A stretch of DNA of 64,000 nt from Echinarachnius parma (taxonomy: Eukaryota; Echinodermata; Echinoidea; Clypeasteroida; Echinarachniidae). The stretch covers positions 1-64,000 of the forward strand of contig JBAMJV010009356.1 of NCBI GenBank assembly GCA_037951105.1, in the 5' to 3' direction. The notes beneath the pieces were generated by a model. It was not told the DNA's origin. It saw nothing but the letters and a program-made list of their open reading frames with translations, and did no database searches. Of this stretch, positions 1 to 13,700 are shown piece by piece (position 1 is the stretch's first letter; every line of letters begins with the position of its first letter). The position numbers and the translations under genes are program-made.

Positions 1-35
1 GATAGATAGATAGATAGATAGATAGATATAGAGAT
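1..35. repeat. GATA tetranucleotide microsatellite
   Basis: The window opens in a perfect (gata)n tract; its true left end is outside the window. Confidence 0.9.
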
Positions 36-39
36 AGAT

Positions 40-345
40 GAATCAGTTGAGTACAAACTACAAAGGGCCGAGAAATTGGCTCGCCAATGACTTGAATTTG
101 GATCTGTCTTCACTCACGAAGTCTGTGATGCCTAGTGGTGAAGGCGTCGGCGTTCAAAGCCGGAGACCCGGGTTCGAGTCCTGGCGGAGACAGTTTTTCG
201 ACCGGTGCTTTTTTTCATTTGAAGGAGCTAAATGAGGAACATTGCTTATTAAGCTACGCTACCATTCTTCCTTTTCAATAGTTTATGATTATTATTTGCA
301 ATTATTTATATATAGGAATAAACCAAAGCTGTATGTATTAGTTCA
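40..345 (+). repeat. tRNA-bearing dispersed element, copy A
   Basis: The sequence closely matches 35388-35715. Both copies have about 75 bp of conserved left flank (containing AAAGGGCCGAGARATTGGC), a tRNA-like core, a T-run just after the core, then about 150 bp of conserved right flank ending near GTTCACTTTTCGCTTATA. Conservation on both sides of the tRNA core is unlike a simple tRNA-headed SINE. This copy is the more diverged. Confidence 0.7.
121..191 (+). tRNA. tRNA-like sequence (diverged copy, probably a pseudogene)
   Basis: A 71-nt tRNA-like fold with an A-box-like TGCCTAGTGGTG and a good B box (GGTTCGAGTCC). The T arm is intact, and the anticodon stem TCGGC/GCCGG encloses the loop GTTCAAA, which would place UCA at the anticodon. 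The acceptor stem GTCTGTG/CGGAGAC has a mismatch and a wobble. A TTTTT follows at once. The UCA anticodon (Sec or opal type) is probably a mutated position in a repeat copy, not evidence for tRNA-Sec, whose body is longer. Confidence 0.45.
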
Positions 346-432
346 CTTTTCGCTTATATAGATAGATATTTATATAAAGATACTTAGATAGATATTTATA
401 TAAAGATACTTAGATAGATATTTATATAAAGA
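346..432. repeat. short tandem repeat (about 27-bp unit, 3 copies)
   Basis: The unit gatagatatttatataaaga recurs three times with a tactta spacer, directly after the tRNA-bearing element. Confidence 0.8.
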
Positions 433-1654
433 TCGATATACGATTCTGCATGTCTATTACTAGATTGTTCATTTATCGCAAAAGAGAAATATAAATTTAC
501 CAATAATACCCCGTTCAAATAAAATGAGTTGGTCCGGATAGGTTTGTTGGGAAAAGTATGTATGTTCTATTTGTTTGCAACATGCTCATAATTGTTATTG
601 TTCCTTTCTTTTCTTGTTATGTGTTTTATAATTAGAGAGAAGTCCAGTTCATGTACTCTTCTGAATGGGCTCGATGTATCTGCCGATAGTAATCACATTT
701 CAACTTTTGTAGCCGGAACAAAGGTAATCAATATATTTATATGCCATAAGTTAAAGTTCAGTTTAATGTGGGAACCCACATTTATTCCGATCGGATATAT
801 TTATTGATATTTCAGCTGTTTCTGAACCGATTTTGATAAAATAAAGTTCATTTTGTCATTACAATTGTATGCTCTTTTAAATTTGACACTCAGTTTTTGA
901 TTACCTCACAAAAAAAAATTTCTTGTAGCGCCCTCTATACCAAAACTGAGCTATCCATTTAAAGTAGCAGTGCAAACCAAACGTATGCATGTTGACTTCT
1001 GTTTATCTGTATTAGTGGATCAAATATTTGTAAAATATATTTTTTATATTTCTAAACAATTCAGCAATAATTGTATTCATGCTGCTAAGCCCCACCACCT
1101 ATAAAAACTGATATTGATGAAATATTGATGTATATTTAATATATTATTGATGTTTTTATCATGTTTATGTTGCCTCCGGCGAATCTGCTAGTAGTAGGCT
1201 ATATACATGCTTGCTTCTTATATATTACAATTCTATCTCTTTATTCAATTATTGATTTACTAAACATATTTATTTCCGGCAGGCGGGCCGAACCAGTGTC
1301 CCGTTGATTGGTTGAGTGCCCGTGTGCACCGGCCAATCGGCGCGGCCCGTTGTTGAGCTATTGGGAACGTGCTCGCTTATGCGAGATTGTGCATTTGGAG
1401 CCACGGTAGAGCATAAACACCGATTGTCTACATTAGATTATATCATTTGACAAAGTGTTGCAGCGGCACACGAAACGTCATGATCTTTTAGATTCCTAGT
1501 TGACATACATTGCGAGACAAACGAATATCACTAGCGATATTATTTCCGATATTTATTTCCTGTTTGCCCTTCTTATTTTCGTTTGTTTTCATTGTTGTTT
1601 AACTGGGCCTGTATTCTGATTTTTTTAATTTTTTTTAAATTAAAATAAAATCAG
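433..1654. other. A+T-rich non-coding stretch with one GC-rich island
   Basis: I see no coding exon here. 772-964 is a fragment of a TTAA-flanked MITE family (see 34557-35075). 1270-1410 is a local GC-rich patch with several CCAAT/ATTGG boxes. 1430-1545 is an inverted copy of 7195-7305, so it is a dispersed repeat. The stretch is probably an intron upstream of the exon at 1655. Confidence 0.5.
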
Positions 1655-1780
1655 GTGAATCTACCCGTTGGATCTCAACGCACAGACAAGCCGCTGTACG
1701 AAGAGGTGGTGATTCCGGCCGCAGGATCCGCCCCCATGGGAGGCGGAGAAGGGCTCATCCAAGTCCGCGACCTTGATGAG
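1655..1780 (+). CDS. ASCC3: ASCC3-like exon: linker preceding the first helicase cassette
   Basis: 42 codons, acceptor TCAG, donor GTAATA, phase 0 at both ends. It reads [20 protein letters not shown] then a Gly/Pro-rich stretch ending QVRDLDE. This corresponds to the LYEEV segment just before RecA1 in ASCC3. Earlier exons must lie outside the window. Confidence 0.85.
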
Positions 1781-4700
1781 GTAATACAAGTGGCGTAGCT
1801 GAGGGGGGGGGGGGGGGGGGGTGGCTGAATGGAATTACACCCCTTAACATTCGTCTGGCGTGGCCAAAAATGCATGCTAATTTAATAATAATAATAATGA
1901 CAATAATCATAATAATAATACAAAAATAAAACTTATTAGTAATACAAACAAAATGAATGAATCAGAGCCCCAACCCCAAACTGATAAACCCGGGCAGATG
2001 TTTCATGACATAGTAAATCAATAAGAAAAAGTGCCGCGTTTATTTTCTTGGGTTGGTAAAATCAGGTTTTAATTTTCGCCCACTCATGTCGGTCTCCCAC
2101 GGGCCTCCTACCCTTGCCCATAATACATTGGGTTAGAATATTTAAACCAATAGGAATTCAGAGGGCGGAGCTAATCGCGTCAGTCCGCACGCACGCGCGG
2201 GCGATTACTCCCGGCCGCTCCTATTGGTTTAAAGTTTCCGACTCCGAGGCAGCATAGATTTATCATTTATGGATAGGATTATATTAGAGTAAATCGAAAA
2301 ATTCGGATTAACATAAACAAACAACGAAGACATAATTGTTATTACCTCCGCCAAGGAGGTTATGTTTTTGGTCCTGTGTGTTCGTGTGTTCGTGCAGCAT
2401 GCAGGGAGATTGAAGTTAGCCAATCAAAATTCGAGCGTTGGCGGAGGTATGCACTTCGTGAGTGCACTCTGTCTAGTAAGGATAAAACGAACACGCAGCA
2501 ATTAGGCCTAAATTCATACAGGGGGCACATGTACAAACAAAATGACAAATGTAAAGAAAAACCCCAAAAGATATCGAGTACGTGTTTCATCTTTTACCCG
2601 TTTTGCCGTAGTTCTGCTGGCAAACTACTGAGCATCAATGCATGGCAGGTGCATCATGATTATTATGCATCGTGCCCCTGTCATGCACCTGTAGCTGTAC
2701 TGTGCCAGCTGCCATACGGTACCCTTCATTTAGAACTACGCGCTCTCCCGATAGGGTATACCGTATATACAGATATACAGCTTTAATCATTGGTAGATCG
2801 GTCTCCACGGTCTCCCGTGCCAAGGAATATTGTATTTTCCCGTTAGAAGAACAATACAGCAAATGGTCCTGTATCTATCTTAACTGTATTCCTTTTACAT
2901 GGACATGGATACCGATTTATTGATGTCACCACCCACTCTTGCAGATTGGGAGGAAGGCTTTTGTGGGGATGGAAACCCTGAATCGAATTCAGTCCAAGGT
3001 GTTCAACACAGCCTACAACACCACCGAAAACCTGCTGATATGTGCCCCGACAGGGGCGGGCAAAACCAACATCGCGATGCTGAGCATTCTGCAGGAGATC
3101 AAGAAAAACATGATCGACGGCGTTGTCAAGACAAACCAGTTCAAGGTATCAATTAAATTAGACCCCAAAATCAGCCAATGTTCCGAGGGTTGTTCCACGG
3201 AGACTGCGTCTAGTTCCACCAATCACCCACTACACATGTTTACTATAGTATGACCCCGGAGTATGACGTCATGTACTAAGGTATGACGTCATATATTATA
3301 ATGAGTTGGTGTGTTCTGACTACAATAAAATGTGCATAATATAATAAATATTGGACCAAAATATAATAAGCCTAAGGATGAATTAATAATAATGATCTAT
3401 TATCGATGACTACAAAAGATAAGAATGAGAAAAGCAATAGTCTACTTTTTAGCTATACCGTACGATGGTGATTATGATGAAGATGATGATCGTAGATATA
3501 TGAATTAGAATATATTGTAATAATATATTTATATATTGGTCAAATATAATTGGTGCAGTGGCATAAAGCATGTTCAGATGGAGGAACGTGAATTATTGGT
3601 TTGCACATTATGTATTTCTTCATTTCGTATATAATTTCCCATTATGTCTTTTTCGTTTTTATTTAATTATTTGGCGGGCACTGCATGCCCCCTCCCCCAG
3701 CGCCACCCCTGCAAGTCAAGGGGCTTACTGATTATAGTGTTAGTATAAGTACTATAAAATGATATTAATCGCTTGTTTGCTATATTATGAATATCATGAT
3801 TAGTATTGTTTGATTATGAATTGCATATAGGTTGTGTATGTGGCGCCAATGAAGGCTCTTGCCTCAGAGATGACTGCTACCTTTGGGTCACGACTCCGCC
3901 CCTTTGGCATCTCAGTCAGGGAGCTAACTGGTGACATGCAGCTCACCAAGAGAGAGATCATGCAGACACAGGTAATTAGAGTAATTTTTCGAAGCCGAGC
4001 TGAGATCCATCACAATTTTTTTTGGGGCAAGACCGTGATCCGTCAACAATTTCCTAGACCAAGACCGAGATCCATCAACAAAATTTGGGGCCAATACCGA
4101 GATATCCGTCAAAAATGTTTAAAGCCGAGACCGTGATCCGTCAACAGTTTCCTATTTCTTTCTATATCCTTTTCGAACATGGAGGAGTATAGTTTGTAAT
4201 GTTATGGTGCAGGCTTAGTTCACTAATATTCAGTTTGTTTAAACTCCCCTTTTCATAATCATACAAACATAGAATCCATTAATTAACCAAATGTTTAACT
4301 ACAGGACGAAAAACTGAGTTAAAAAAACACAACATACAACATATCTCACTCAAAGATCTGGAGACGGGTAAATTGCTAGTTCTTGAATGAGGGAGGAGAG
4401 GGAGGCATGACAACAAAGGGATCAAACGACTGCAGTAAGGGAGGCCAAATTGGTCACAGTGGATTAGAGAGGGGGGGGGGGGGGGGTAAACAAAGGGGTG
4501 CTTATGTGAATGATGAGGTAGGATATTAATGGAGAGTGGTTGTGAGTATTATGATAATAATAAGGAACATTAAAGGTAAGGCTCATGGGGTGAGATGAGA
4601 ATGGTTGGAAGTCAAAGAAAAGAGGAACAATGAAAAGGGGGAGACTGGGAATAAGTATATGAGACAATGCTTATGTACATAAGATGGAATTACACCATCG

Positions 4701-7700
4701 ACAAATAAAAAGCAGATTATGAAACTAATGCAGCTGACTGCCAAATGAAGCCCTGTGGGGAAAACAGAAAGTGGGAGATCGAGTAATCATAAGTAAAACG
4801 GTGTGCATGTGTGCATACAAAAAAAAGGTTCCCTTCATTTTTTGTTTCCATAACAAGATGTTGGTGACGACGCCCGAGAAGTGGGACGTCGTGACTCGCA
4901 AGAGCTCCACCGACGTTGTTCTCATTCAGCTGGTCAAACTGCTGATCATCGACGAGGTCCATCTCCTGCATGGAGACAGGGGTGCTGTCCTGGAGAGCCT
5001 TGTTGCAAGGACACTCAGACAGGTAAGTACAAAGTACCTTAAAAGGGAACCACAACCCCAAGATACTATTTTTATGAATTGAATGTCATAGTTTTACCAA
5101 CAAATTCAGAAAAAAGCGTTTCCAGAAATAATAATATTGAATAGTTAACATTGCGCAACATCCACCTAATAAGGTGCTCAAAGCGCAATGGAAAAGATTT
5201 ATAAAAATGATTCAAACAAGAATGAAGGGAAGAAAGAAGGTCTACTTAAATGCTGTTTGAAACAAATGATATTTCAACCTGTCCTTAAATGTGTCCACGG
5301 TGCCACTATTCCGCATATGTGAGGGTAATTGATTCCAAAGGAATGGTCCAGCGTGTGCAAATGACCTGTCCCCCCAGTTTGTGCGCGTTTTAGGGATAAC
5401 AAGTAAGCCATAATCCAAAGAGCGACGTCGCCTGGAAGGAACATAATGTTTAATCAAACTAATATTATATTCAGGGGCGGAACCATGGACACAATGAAAG
5501 ACAAGAAGCAATATTTTATATATAATACGAAATTCAATGGGCAGCCAATGCAAATAATTAAAGGCCTGGGGTAATGTGGTCATTATATTTTGTTAGTGTA
5601 ATAATACGAGCTGCCGAATTTGGGAGTCTCTGCAACCGCGTAAGTTGGCTTTGAGGAAGTTGAAAGAAATGAGCGTTACCAAAATCTAGCCTAGAGGAAA
5701 TAAAAGCATGAACAATCTGTTCGGTATCTGAACGAGTCAAGTATTTCCGAATTAATCCTAGATTACGCAAATAGTATCGAACTGATTTACAAACAAAAGA
5801 TATATAGGCGGACATAAACATAGATGAATCAAAAGTTACTCCGAGATTTCTGAAAGCCGCAGATGTGGCTACGTCTATATTTCCAATCTTGATTGATGGT
5901 ATATTACGTTTACGTAAAGGAACTAAAGAATACAACGTACTTTGGCACTTATTCCATAGTTGATGACTTGTAAACTAGGTCTGCCGAAAAAAACTCCATG
6001 AAAATAAACACAGTAGTGATTTTAGGCTAATTTTCCGATGCCAAATCTCACTTAGCAGCAAATTTACGCCCCGCCCACATTTAGGGTCCAAAATAAGCAG
6101 CGTGATTGACATGTGATTGACAATTCATCGGCTTACGTCATCTACAGAATTTAGAGAGGCATCGTGTACGGGGCGAAGTTCTTTAGATGACGTCACATTT
6201 TGGCGATTTAAAAGGGGCGTTCCCAGGCAAATTTACTAATTACCCCAAAATTGATTGATTTCAAATTATTTTTCTTGAGGAAAAATTACTTATAGAGAGC
6301 CTAATTGTGAAAACTAGGCCATCTAGACGTGCACAGTTCCTTTAATTGTACAACAGATCCTATACATACAAACTCAGATTTGTCATCGTTTAGTTTCAAG
6401 GAACTAGAAAACATCCATAATTTAATGTCTTTAACACATGATTCAAGCTTGCGTTATATTTTGAAAACCCACCATGATACTATAGTAATTTGTTCATGGG
6501 TCACATGGGGGATCACATAGCTCGTAGCTATTCCACTGTTTTATTTATTGGTAAATCACATTTTAAAAATAATATGTGTTTCAAAATTACCTTAATTCGG
6601 GTGAGATTAGGTTTGTTGGTATATATCATTGAAGTATCTGGTTTCAGATATGAATATAGTCTTTATATTAATCCCTATTAAATGTTTATAGAAATTGTCA
6701 CTTATTCCAAATAAGTTTTGTTTTTGGTAGTTAAGAAGAAAAGAAGTACATGTCAATTGCAGGTGGAATCATTACACAGCCAAGTGCGGATTGTCGGTCT
6801 GTCAGCCACACTCCCGAACTATCGTGACGTGGCAAGCTTCCTCGATGTTGATCCCCAAAAGGGTCTCTTCTTCTTCAACACCGGGTTCCGGCCAGTCCCA
6901 CTCCGTCAGACCTTCATCGGAGTCAAGCTACCCATGTTTCAAAGGCGACCTCTCATCGAGCGACGAAAGAATATGGACGTTATTTGCTATGAGAAAGTGC
7001 GTGAACTGGTTGATGATGGTCACCAGGTATGTATGTGTAGGGAATTAAAGGCAGCTCATTTTCTTTGAAATTTACCTGATCTAGGCCCCGTTGCAGGAAG
7101 AGATGCAATCGATTGTAAAGTTGCAACTGATTGCAAGTCAGAACACGTGACTAAATGTGCAAGTCTGATTGGCTCTATGGCGCATAACATGTACTATCTG
7201 TATCGAAAATAATATCGCTAGTGATATTCGTTTGTCTCGCAATGTATGGTCAACAAGGAATCTAAAAGATCACGACGTTTCGTGCGCCGCTGCAACACTT
7301 CGTCACACTAAACTAATATTCTAATATTCTAATTTATATATATATATATATATATGTAATATAGGACTAGTTACATATCTTGGGCCCAGTCCCAGAAGAG
7401 TTACGATTTATTGTAAAGTTGCAATGAATTGCATGTCAGACTAGATGGATTTTCGACTGCGCGCAGTAGAAATGGATGCATCGGCCATTGCGCGAATTTT
7501 ATGAGCACAGTCACCTTTGACCTTTGAGAGTGTGCCTTAAAAATTAATCAGTTCATTGGCTCCTCAGGATACACCTTGATGGCAGCGATCTGTCAACCAA
7601 TATTGAGATATGGCGATTAAGATCTATTTTTTGCATATTGACCCCTGTGACCTTTGACCTCATCACCCCATAATCTAATCGCTTCATTGTCTCAGTAAGA

Positions 7701-10700
7701 TACATACATGTACCAAGTTTGCATCGTGAGAATCCAATAATAATTGTTATATTTGTGTATATGACCCTTTGACCTTTGACCTGTACTAAGATTGGTGAGA
7801 ATCCATTTTTCTTGAGATAACGCGACCACAAGCTATCTTGCATATATAATGACCCCTGCGATCTTTGACCTTTGACCTTACAACCCCAAAATCTAATCAG
7901 ATCATTTGCTCTCCAAGATACATACATTTACCAATTTTGTCGAGAATCTGTCAATGGTTCTTGAGATAATGCGATCACGAGAACGGGGTGACGTACGGAC
8001 GGGCGGACGTACAGACAACCCCAAAACATAAGACTCCGGCTACATCGTTGAACCAATCAGATAAGCATATTTAATCACACGTTCTTTACAATCGCTTGCA
8101 ACTCTTTCAGCAATGGGTCCTAGGACTGGTACCAAACATATATATACAAAGTTGGTCGGTGTAGTGAAATAGGCAAACAAAAGGTAACACAAAAAACGTA
8201 AGCATGGTAAGGAAACATAATTTCTTTCCAAATTTTCGCCCATGTAGTGTTATTAGGGTTTGCAACCTAGACTAGTTGCAGAAAGTCTCATATACAATAA
8301 TGTACACATACACTGGTTGTATGCACACACTGCATAGTATGTGCCTAGCTAATTAATTATGCATGCATGTCACATGTGCACTGCATGCTGACGATCTTGT
8401 TTACCTGTTTACCACTTGAATTATAGTGCATCAACAGGTCATTATCTGACCCACATAATTGGGCAGATCTAGAAGTGTCCAGATAATGCTCAAATACTGG
8501 ATGTACACAAAGTGATTATTCATTTCTAGCTTGTGAGCACCATGGAGTCAGGATGTGATTGACAGTTACTGATAAATGGTTACAAACTTTATGCCTATCT
8601 TATATGTGCTGTTCTTGGTGGTTTCAAAACCTTCATACATCACACAACATAACATTACAGCCCAATGGGCTCTCGTCAGGGATTTATTTGAACTGATCTG
8701 AGTAACCTAAGCAAAACTCAATTTGAATGTCAGTTTCATAGAATTATGAATAAACAAACCAACCACTCGTTTATAACTCAGATCAGTTCAAATAAATCCC
8801 TGACGAAGCCCTATGGGCTAAAATTGGGAAATAAACTAAGTTTCCTTAAAGGTGCACCTGTGAAGTGTCAGATATTGCCCAAAATGACATTTGAGACTTC
8901 ATTCCTATACCCAAATCATTGTAAGATATGTCCGAATGATGTGTGAAAGTTTCATTGAAAAGGAACACTGCTTTCCTGGTTAAAAAAAGAGAACATTTGC
9001 GTCGGCTTTTACAACGAATTACTGTATAACGTTTATGAGGTTTATGACCGTTCATTAACCCTCTTGAGCTGAATGATTATCAATGATAGATATCGTCATA
9101 CTAAAGGGGCATTTGAAAAAATCTAACCCTATTATATTCTTCTCTTACCATAAGCCAAACAACGTGGTAGAAGAGAAATGTGGAAGCTCAAATTAATTAT
9201 TATGGAGTTAGTCACTTTCAGGTGCACCTTTAAGGGACTTAGTAACATTGTCTACATCCTGAAAAATCCAATTGGAATTTTAGCAGTTCCCTCAACCTTA
9301 TTCGTATTAACAATAAAAGCATGGGACAGGTTTCGGTTTTTCAGATTTCCATTTTGTTCAAAAGATATTTATGATTGAAGTCTTCGGATATGAAATTATC
9401 TACCGTAGAAATGGTCCCGGTGACCTTTTCAGCCGTATACAAAGTAAGTGCAATGACTAAGCGAATATCACTTTGCATTTTGCTAATTTCTTGGCCAAAT
9501 AACATCCAATTAACTTGAAATTTCACACATTACTTTCTGGACATATCAGATCACACCAATAGACATTGTAATAACCATGCATCACTCTTTGTGTCAACAA
9601 CTAGATCCCTTTAAAGGGAGTGGGGGACCCTGTTCATAGCAAAGAAATACAGAACTGTCTAACATTTGTTTATAAATGTGGTCTGACTGGTCTCGATCTG
9701 TAGAGCTCATTATTAGCAACTAGTGGCCCAGCTAGGAGCCATGCAACTCACACGTCTATGGTGGGAGTTCATCTGATGTGTCTATGATAACAAGTTTTTG
9801 TCCCACTTTATCCCAGCCACTGAACAAACTGGGTTAAGACAAATGGCTTTAGACAAACTAAGTTTGAGACAAATCTAATTGGCTCATGGCTAGACCAGGG
9901 ACTATATTCATGAAATCAACCTTGGTTGGCAACTGAACGAATCTCTTATTGAGTTCTTAGCACTTTAGTCTAAAATAGGCTATAGGAACAGAACTAAGAA
10001 GTGTTGGTTCATGAAACTGGGCGCGTAAAGACCTGTGATCAATTACAAATTTGCGAATAAGTGCAAGCCAGAAAATATGCGCTGTTGAGCCCATTAGAGT
10101 TGCACATTTGGGTGCATTTTCCGACTTGCATTTATTCGCAACTTTGCGATTGATCGCAACTCTTCATGCAGCAGTCTCCACATAGAAATGTATTCGTCAT
10201 ATTATGCAGGTGATGGTGTTTGAGTTCTCCCGCAATGCGACCACCCAGACTGCCAACGGCTTCCACGAGCGAGCAAGGATGGCGGGAAATGGGGACATGT
10301 TCAAGCCCAAGCAGACCTCAGAATACGATACGGCTAAAAGTGAAGTAAGTTCGGATAATTTCTCATATCCAGGGCAATAATTATGTATTAGCCACGGGGC
10401 ATGTGCCCCTTTCTGTATATTTAATTATCAAACTGCCATTTATTTTTGTTATTTATGTTTTATAGTTTTAATAAACTGAAACTGAAATGTACAACAAGTT
10501 TATGGGAGAACACTTTTCTTTCCGTGGCCCTATTTTTTCAGAACCTGCCCAAAGAAAATGTACTAGAATTTATTTTGTACTGCTCCTCTTTGGATCATGC
10601 AGATGATGAGGGCGCAAAACAGACAACTTCGGGACCTGCTGGCACTCGGGTTGGCGGTGCACCACGCAGGGGTGTCGCGTTGGGACCGGAACCTGGTTGA

Positions 10701-13700
10701 GAAGCACTTTGCAGCGGGCCACATCAGGGTGCTGTGCTGTACCACCACTCTGGCCTGGGGCATCAACATGCCAGCACACGCTGTGATCATCAAGGTTAGT
10801 AATCAAAGTGCAGTCAAACCCACTATAGTGATCACCTGTTCATAGATCGAAACCATTAATCTAGTGTCCCTTGAAAACAGTTGAGATGTAAATAAAGCTG
10901 TCTTTAGAGACCAACTGCCATTGAAGACCACCTTTTCTGTCTCGGATTTGTTTGTCCAGGGTCCCGTTGCAGAAAGAGATACAGTCGATTGTAAGTTGCA
11001 ATTAATCGTAAGTCAGATCACGTGTTCTGGATACGCAAATCTGATTGGTTGAAACGCGTGAATTGTCTGACTTACGATCAATCGTAACTTACAATCGATT
11101 GTATCTCTTTCTGCAACGGGGCCCAGGAGTAGGCGATGGGGGGGGGGGGGGGGGGGGGGGAGCAACTGCACCATGCTTCTTCCATTTAATCCCTTGCCTA
11201 CAAGAACCTGTTGATCAATGAGCTATGTACAAAGTCTTTTATGATGTTATTATCTCCAAAGGAACCCGTTGGGTTAAGTTCTTCTTCATTTGTGTTTGTT
11301 GGAATTCTTGCTCCCATTCAATGTATCTGATCTGATAAATTGAAGTTATAATCTCAACAATACTATGAGAACAATCGGGAATTTCTTTTTTTGCAGTCCT
11401 TTTAAAATAAAGATAATACATACTGCTTTATTCTCATGGGTGCACATGAGATCGACCACTTATCTTGGAATGAAATGTTCACAAGTGTGCAAGACTAGCA
11501 CTTGGAGGCGAATCGTTCTTAATTTAGAAGTCCTTATCTATATGGATTCAAGACTTTTGCAAAGCAGATGTAACAGCTAAATCACTTAACATTATGAATG
11601 TTGTATCTTCAGGGAACACAGTTCTACAATCCAGACAAATCTGCTTTTGTAGATATAGGGATACTGGATGTGTTGCAGATCTTCGGTCGTGCGGGACGCC
11701 CTCAATATGACACGCGCGGAGAGGGCTTCATCATCACACCGCACGACAGGCTGACGCACTACTTGACATTGTTGATGCAACAGACACCGATAGAAAGCCA
11801 GTTCGTAAAGACTCTGGAAGACCATCTTAATGCAGAGGTAAAGGGCACTGTGAGCGAGGTTTATTTATGCAATACAAAAAGACTCAGAGCACAAGTAATT
11901 ACTGTATACAGGATCCTATAGGATCCTTTCCTTGCACGCATACGATCATGTATACAGTAATCGCTTGTGCTCTGAGTCTTTTTCTATGAGCGTAGTATCA
12001 GAAAAATAAACATCGCTCACAGTGAGTACAAACATATGCATGATTGACTCATCAAAAAGTTGTCCCGTGATCAGGATTTAGAGCGCGATATGGATTTAGA
12101 CGACACTGAGATTGGATATACATATATTTAGATGATATCACTTATTACCATTGGCCTACTTTGTATGGACATGGTCAAGGTATTTATTAGTAATAACAAT
12201 CATGGAGTAGTATTAGTAAAACCTTTGTATGTCAAGTGTGGAATCATCATTATCTAGGACAGCGAAAAGAAAAAAACAACACAAATAAAAGAAAGCATGC
12301 ATAAATCATGCACTCGAGTCATTTTATTTAAAGAACAAAATGGTTGCAATAGGAGAGCCAAATTTGAATGACATAGTTAAGTCAATCTACATAGGAATTA
12401 TTTTTACAAAAGCTTTATAATCTCTGATTTAAAGGAAAAGGTGAACATTTTCTGAAGATGTTAAGACAATCCTCTCTAATAGGCAACTTCGAAAAGTGAT
12501 TTATAATGTAATTGCTATTCCTTCTTCATTTATTTTTTGTGCAGATTGTTCTTGTCACAGTGAGTACGGTGGAAGAGGCAGTCCGATGGCTCAGCTATAC
12601 CTTCCTCTACGTCAGGATGAAGCTCAAGCCCCAGTCCTACGGTGTCACCTCTCGTGAATCTCTGGTAAGCTTAGCGATCTTTCCCCATATAAAATTACTA
12701 GGGATTCATAATTCAGGCACACAGTGCCATCTTACGATTACACTGCGCACGGTAATACAAACAGGATCATTGCAGGATTATGCAGTGCGCAAAATGGCCA
12801 CCTATGGTGTAGCGTCCCCATGCATGACATCATGGACAATGTAGAGGACAGACCATGAATTTGTTACTCGGCTAGTATTTCGACGGAATAATTCGCCAGT
12901 GTGTATTTTACACAGTGCGCAAGGTGTTCGCAAGATGACACTGCACGTCTGATTTAGAAATCCACACCACCTTTAAGACATTTTGAATTTGGTATATGCA
13001 TTTTCTGTTCAAACCCAATCTAGGTATATTCTAGACCAGTCCTACATGGGTATATTGCTTTTTTGTTTTTGTATTCTTGCATTCAATTAAATCTATCATA
13101 CAGACTGCCTGAGGGATTCAGAACGAGATATCTTTATTGATAGGTTATTCCCGTGCATGTCTTAGGGTCAGGAAACTGGGCCCAGATTTTCTGGTGGCAG
13201 AATCAAATTGAATAGCATATAGGTATTGAAATGCAAGTACATTAATATCAGTCTTGAATCGTAACCATTAAATAGAATCATTTCAAACATAGGGAAACTC
13301 AAAAGAAAGATATACTATAAATGAACAAGAGCAAAGAAAATGGATCCCAAGGAAACCATATTTTCTTTGCTCTTTTTCATCAAAATACAGTCATGTACAT
13401 GTTTTTTGCAGTTGGATCCAGAGTTGGTGAAATTTCGCAAACGACTCATCATCCGTGCAGCAAAGGTACTCCACCGTGCCAAGATGATCGAGTTTGACGA
13501 GCTGGCCGGCACCTTTCGCAGCACGGAGGTGGGTCGCATTGCGAGTCACTACTACATCAAGCGCCAAACTGTGGAACTGTTCAACACCAAGCTTAGGGTC
13601 TGTAAGGACTACGAGGACATCCTGGCACTTGTGTCCCAGGCAGAAGAATTCAAACAAGTCAAGGTACATTGTATGGTTTGTTTGAGCAAATGTAATAGTC

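Larger units (their letters stand above)
5023..6762. other. intron 4, filled by a LINE relic and a dispersed repeat
   Basis: About 1.7 kb. 5243-5936 is a LINE fragment on the opposite strand and 5918-6345 is a repeat shared with 25597-26083. 6346-6762 is A+T-rich with nothing recognised. Confidence 0.6.
7027..10209. other. intron 5 (3.2 kb), repeat-rich
   Basis: It holds parts of GCCCCGTTGCAG-type MITEs (7084-7190, 7383-7450 and a right end near 8085-8127), a DR1-rich array (7505-8035), an inverted repeat (8644-8828) and a TTAA-flanked MITE (9230-9614). 10020-10190 is another diverged inverted repeat of the first type. No exon is seen. Confidence 0.6.

Noticed and set aside
592..807. 71-codon + strand ORF.
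   Set aside because: Runs into a MITE fragment, no motif, composition like the flanking non-coding DNA.
2376..2923. ORFs on both strands just before the Walker A exon.
   Set aside because: They show no family resemblance, overlap a MITE, and are not needed to join the exons at 1780 and 2945.
11838..11921. Read-through of the helicase exon after 11837 (VKGTVSEVY), which resembles the next motif.
   Set aside because: The text quickly enters the palindromic MITE; the exon at 12545 supplies the real continuation with a standard donor and acceptor.
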